Assembly (NCBI RefSeq): GCF_008035925.1
Contig: NZ_CP036264.1
Location: 4,214,402-4,278,401 of the forward strand
DNA length: 64,000 nt
DNA from: Stieleria maiorica
GTDB lineage: Bacteria > Planctomycetota > Planctomycetia > Pirellulales > Pirellulaceae
Reading direction: 5' to 3'
Under the pieces are notes generated by a model that was not told the DNA's origin, searched no databases, and worked only from the letters and a program-made list of their open reading frames with translations. The translations under genes and the position numbers were made by a program. Below are positions 44,501 through 47,500 of the stretch, one piece after another (positions within the stretch are counted from its first letter, which is position 1; every line of letters starts with the position of its first letter).

Positions 44501-47500
44501 CGCGCGGTCGACGATCGGTCGTATGTCAAGTGACTGCTGGTACTGGTATTGATCCGGCGACAACCCGCTGTCCCGTGGCAACAAGGCTACCGAGGCTGGA
44601 CGTCGATATTCGCCAAGAACCTTGTCCTGGCTGTCGAGGATGTTGTCGTCCGAGGCGATCACGCGATCAATCCATCCGGAACCGGCTGATTCCTCTCCTT
44701 CGTTGGTCACCAGCCACCGAACCGTCAAACGCGGTGCCGCGGATTGCGTCAAGTCGCCGAAAAATTCCGTCGCTGGATTTCCATTCTGATCCAAAATCGT
44801 TAAACCGCTGACCACCAGATCGGCGTGGGTCCGCGTCACATCGACCGACAGCACATTTGAACGGTTGTTGGTTTCGTCGCCGAATTCAGGGATCTGACGT
44901 CCGGCATCGGTGATCACATACAGACGAACCGTACCATCGAGGGCGGTAGGCAACGTCACGGTCAAATCGACGGTCGTCGTTTGTCCAACGGTGATCGTTG
45001 TGTTGTGATTGAACGTGCCAACGAGCCGGTCATCACTGTTGCCAATGGATTCGTCAAAACTGACGAATACGTGATCGATCCATTGTTGGCCGGTGATGTC
45101 GGCGGTTCCCGAATTGGTAATCGAATAAGTCAGGTCGACCGTCGCGGGATCTCCCCGCACGGCCGATTGGCCGGTCAAATCGTGGGCAGCCAGATTCGGC
45201 AGATCGAATGCGACGACGTCAATGGTGACCGTCCCGATGGAATCGCCGCTGACCTGATCGCTGACCAGGTATTCAAAACTGACTTGGCCAACAAAGTCGG
45301 TCGGCGGCAGATAGCTGAACGTGCCGTCTCCGAGATTCTGCAAGGTTCCAGAAACGTTGGTTTGGTATCCCAGAACGACAAGCGGATCATCTTCAGCATC
45401 GGTGTCATTGGCGATCGGAATGAATACGATCGGCGTGTTGTTGGCGGTGGTGAAGGAATCGTCGACCGCGACCGGTGCCGTGTTGGCGGAATCGAATCCC
45501 AGTGACGCGACAGCCACGTCGGATTCGGCGTTCCCATCACTGACCAAGAAGGCGAAGGTGTCGCGGATCGCGGCGAGTGGTTGATCTGGCAGATAAATGA
45601 CGCGGCCCTGGGAATCGCCGACGTCGGTTCCGCCACTGAAGATCGGTGTCGTCGGCGTGATTCCGTCGGTCGTTTGGTACAAGACACCGTGAGCCGGGAT
45701 CGACTCGATGCGCGCCTCAAGGGCGTCGCCATCGACGTCGCTACCGGACAATTGCACGGGTCCGGCGACAGCGGAAGGAAGCCGCAAGGTATCAGGGATG
45801 GGGGCGACGACGTCTTGCCAAACCGGGCGGTCGATGACGGACAAGTCCGCAAGCGGTTGCAGTCCCAGACGCCCGTGAACTTCGTTTCCCGAAATGTCAC
45901 CGACTCGAATGCCGCTGCCCTCATCCATCGGCCAATTCGCGATCAATCCAGATGTTTCGGTGGGAACCGGTTGGAAGCGAGATGACGCGATCTGTCCTTG
46001 ATCCAACGCCGTCTGCCAGAGCCGCACACCCGCGATTCCGCCATGCCAACTGTAGGCACTCGATCCGGATCCGCGGCCGATTTGCAACGGTTCGAGCGAA
46101 TGGTTGATGCCACCGCTATAGCTGACGCGATCGACTTCGGTTCCATCGATAAACAATGCCAGGGATGTCCCGTCGTATGTCCCGGCAAGGTGCGTCCAAC
46201 GGTCCACGGGCAGCGGAGCAGAGACCCGATTGGAAACGTATTGACTGACGAAGAAGTGGATCTGGCTATTTTGGATAAAGATGCCATAGCCATCGTTCCA
46301 TTGACTGCTGGTCGATTTCATCATCAGGGAGTCGAAGGTGTTGGACGACGCACTGCGGAACCAGGTCTCGACCGTCAGGAACTCCGGACGCAGTTGATCG
46401 TTGTCGTCGACGACCACAATGTCATCGCTTCCGTCAAATTCCAGCACCGGACGGACAAGATGAGCCGTCGGTGCGTCGTTGACGGGGGTCACGTCCAGAT
46501 GAACAACACCAAAGTCCTGGCCGCCCCGACCATCAACGATGCGGTAAGTAAATGCATCGGATCCGGTGTAGTCGGCGTTGGGTGTGTACAGGAATGTTCC
46601 ATCGGCCTGTACGGCTAGCTGCCCGTGGCTGGGTTGGGTTGCAATGGCCGACTGCAGCGGATCGCCGTCGGCATCGGAATCGTTTGCAACGGCATCGATT
46701 GTTGTGGCGGTGTCCTCGACGACATCGAACGAATCGTCAACGGCCTGTGGATCTTGATTGGCGATATCGCCGACGATCAGCTGTAGTTGTGTCGGCGAAA
46801 CGAGTGGGAACAGGGATTGGTTTCCTGGCAATACCGGACCGACGACCGAGTCGAATTCGCCCTGAAGGCTGTCATAGCTTGCAATCTCAAACACGTCGTC
46901 GCCGGCCGGGACGAATCCCGGCGAAACGGTTGTCTGCAATGTGCCGCGAAGTTCTAGCGCGCCGGCAACCGAGATTTCGGGCAATTGGTCAGAGGTGCGA
47001 CCGCCGATCTCCAGATCTAAAAGTGAGTTGGATGCAAACACCGTCTGGTCGGTGGCCGTCACCTTTGATCCCGGGACCAGTTTTAGCGTGCCGTCGTTGG
47101 TAAATCGCGTCACTCTGAGATCACCTCCGGCGGATCGGATGATTCCTTGATTTAGGATCCGTCCCCCGTTACCGGTCGCGGTGATGTTCAATGTCTTTCC
47201 CGCCACATCGGCGCTGAATATGCCGCGGTTGATGATCGCAGAATTGGAACCATTGGTGGTTACTGTTCCGGTGCCGCCTAAAAACCGGATTCCCGAATCA
47301 ATCGTCAACGTTTCGTCGTTGCCCGACAAGAGGACGGTTCCGGATTGGACCGTCGGAAAATGCAGCTGACCGTTTCCGGTCAGTGTTTGGGTGCCAGTAA
47401 ACGTCAGTGTTCCGTTCACGCCGAACTGACCCTCGCCGGTATCACGCCCGATCCGAATCGTGACGTCTTGGAGGGTCAATCCATTGACCACCGTCATCCC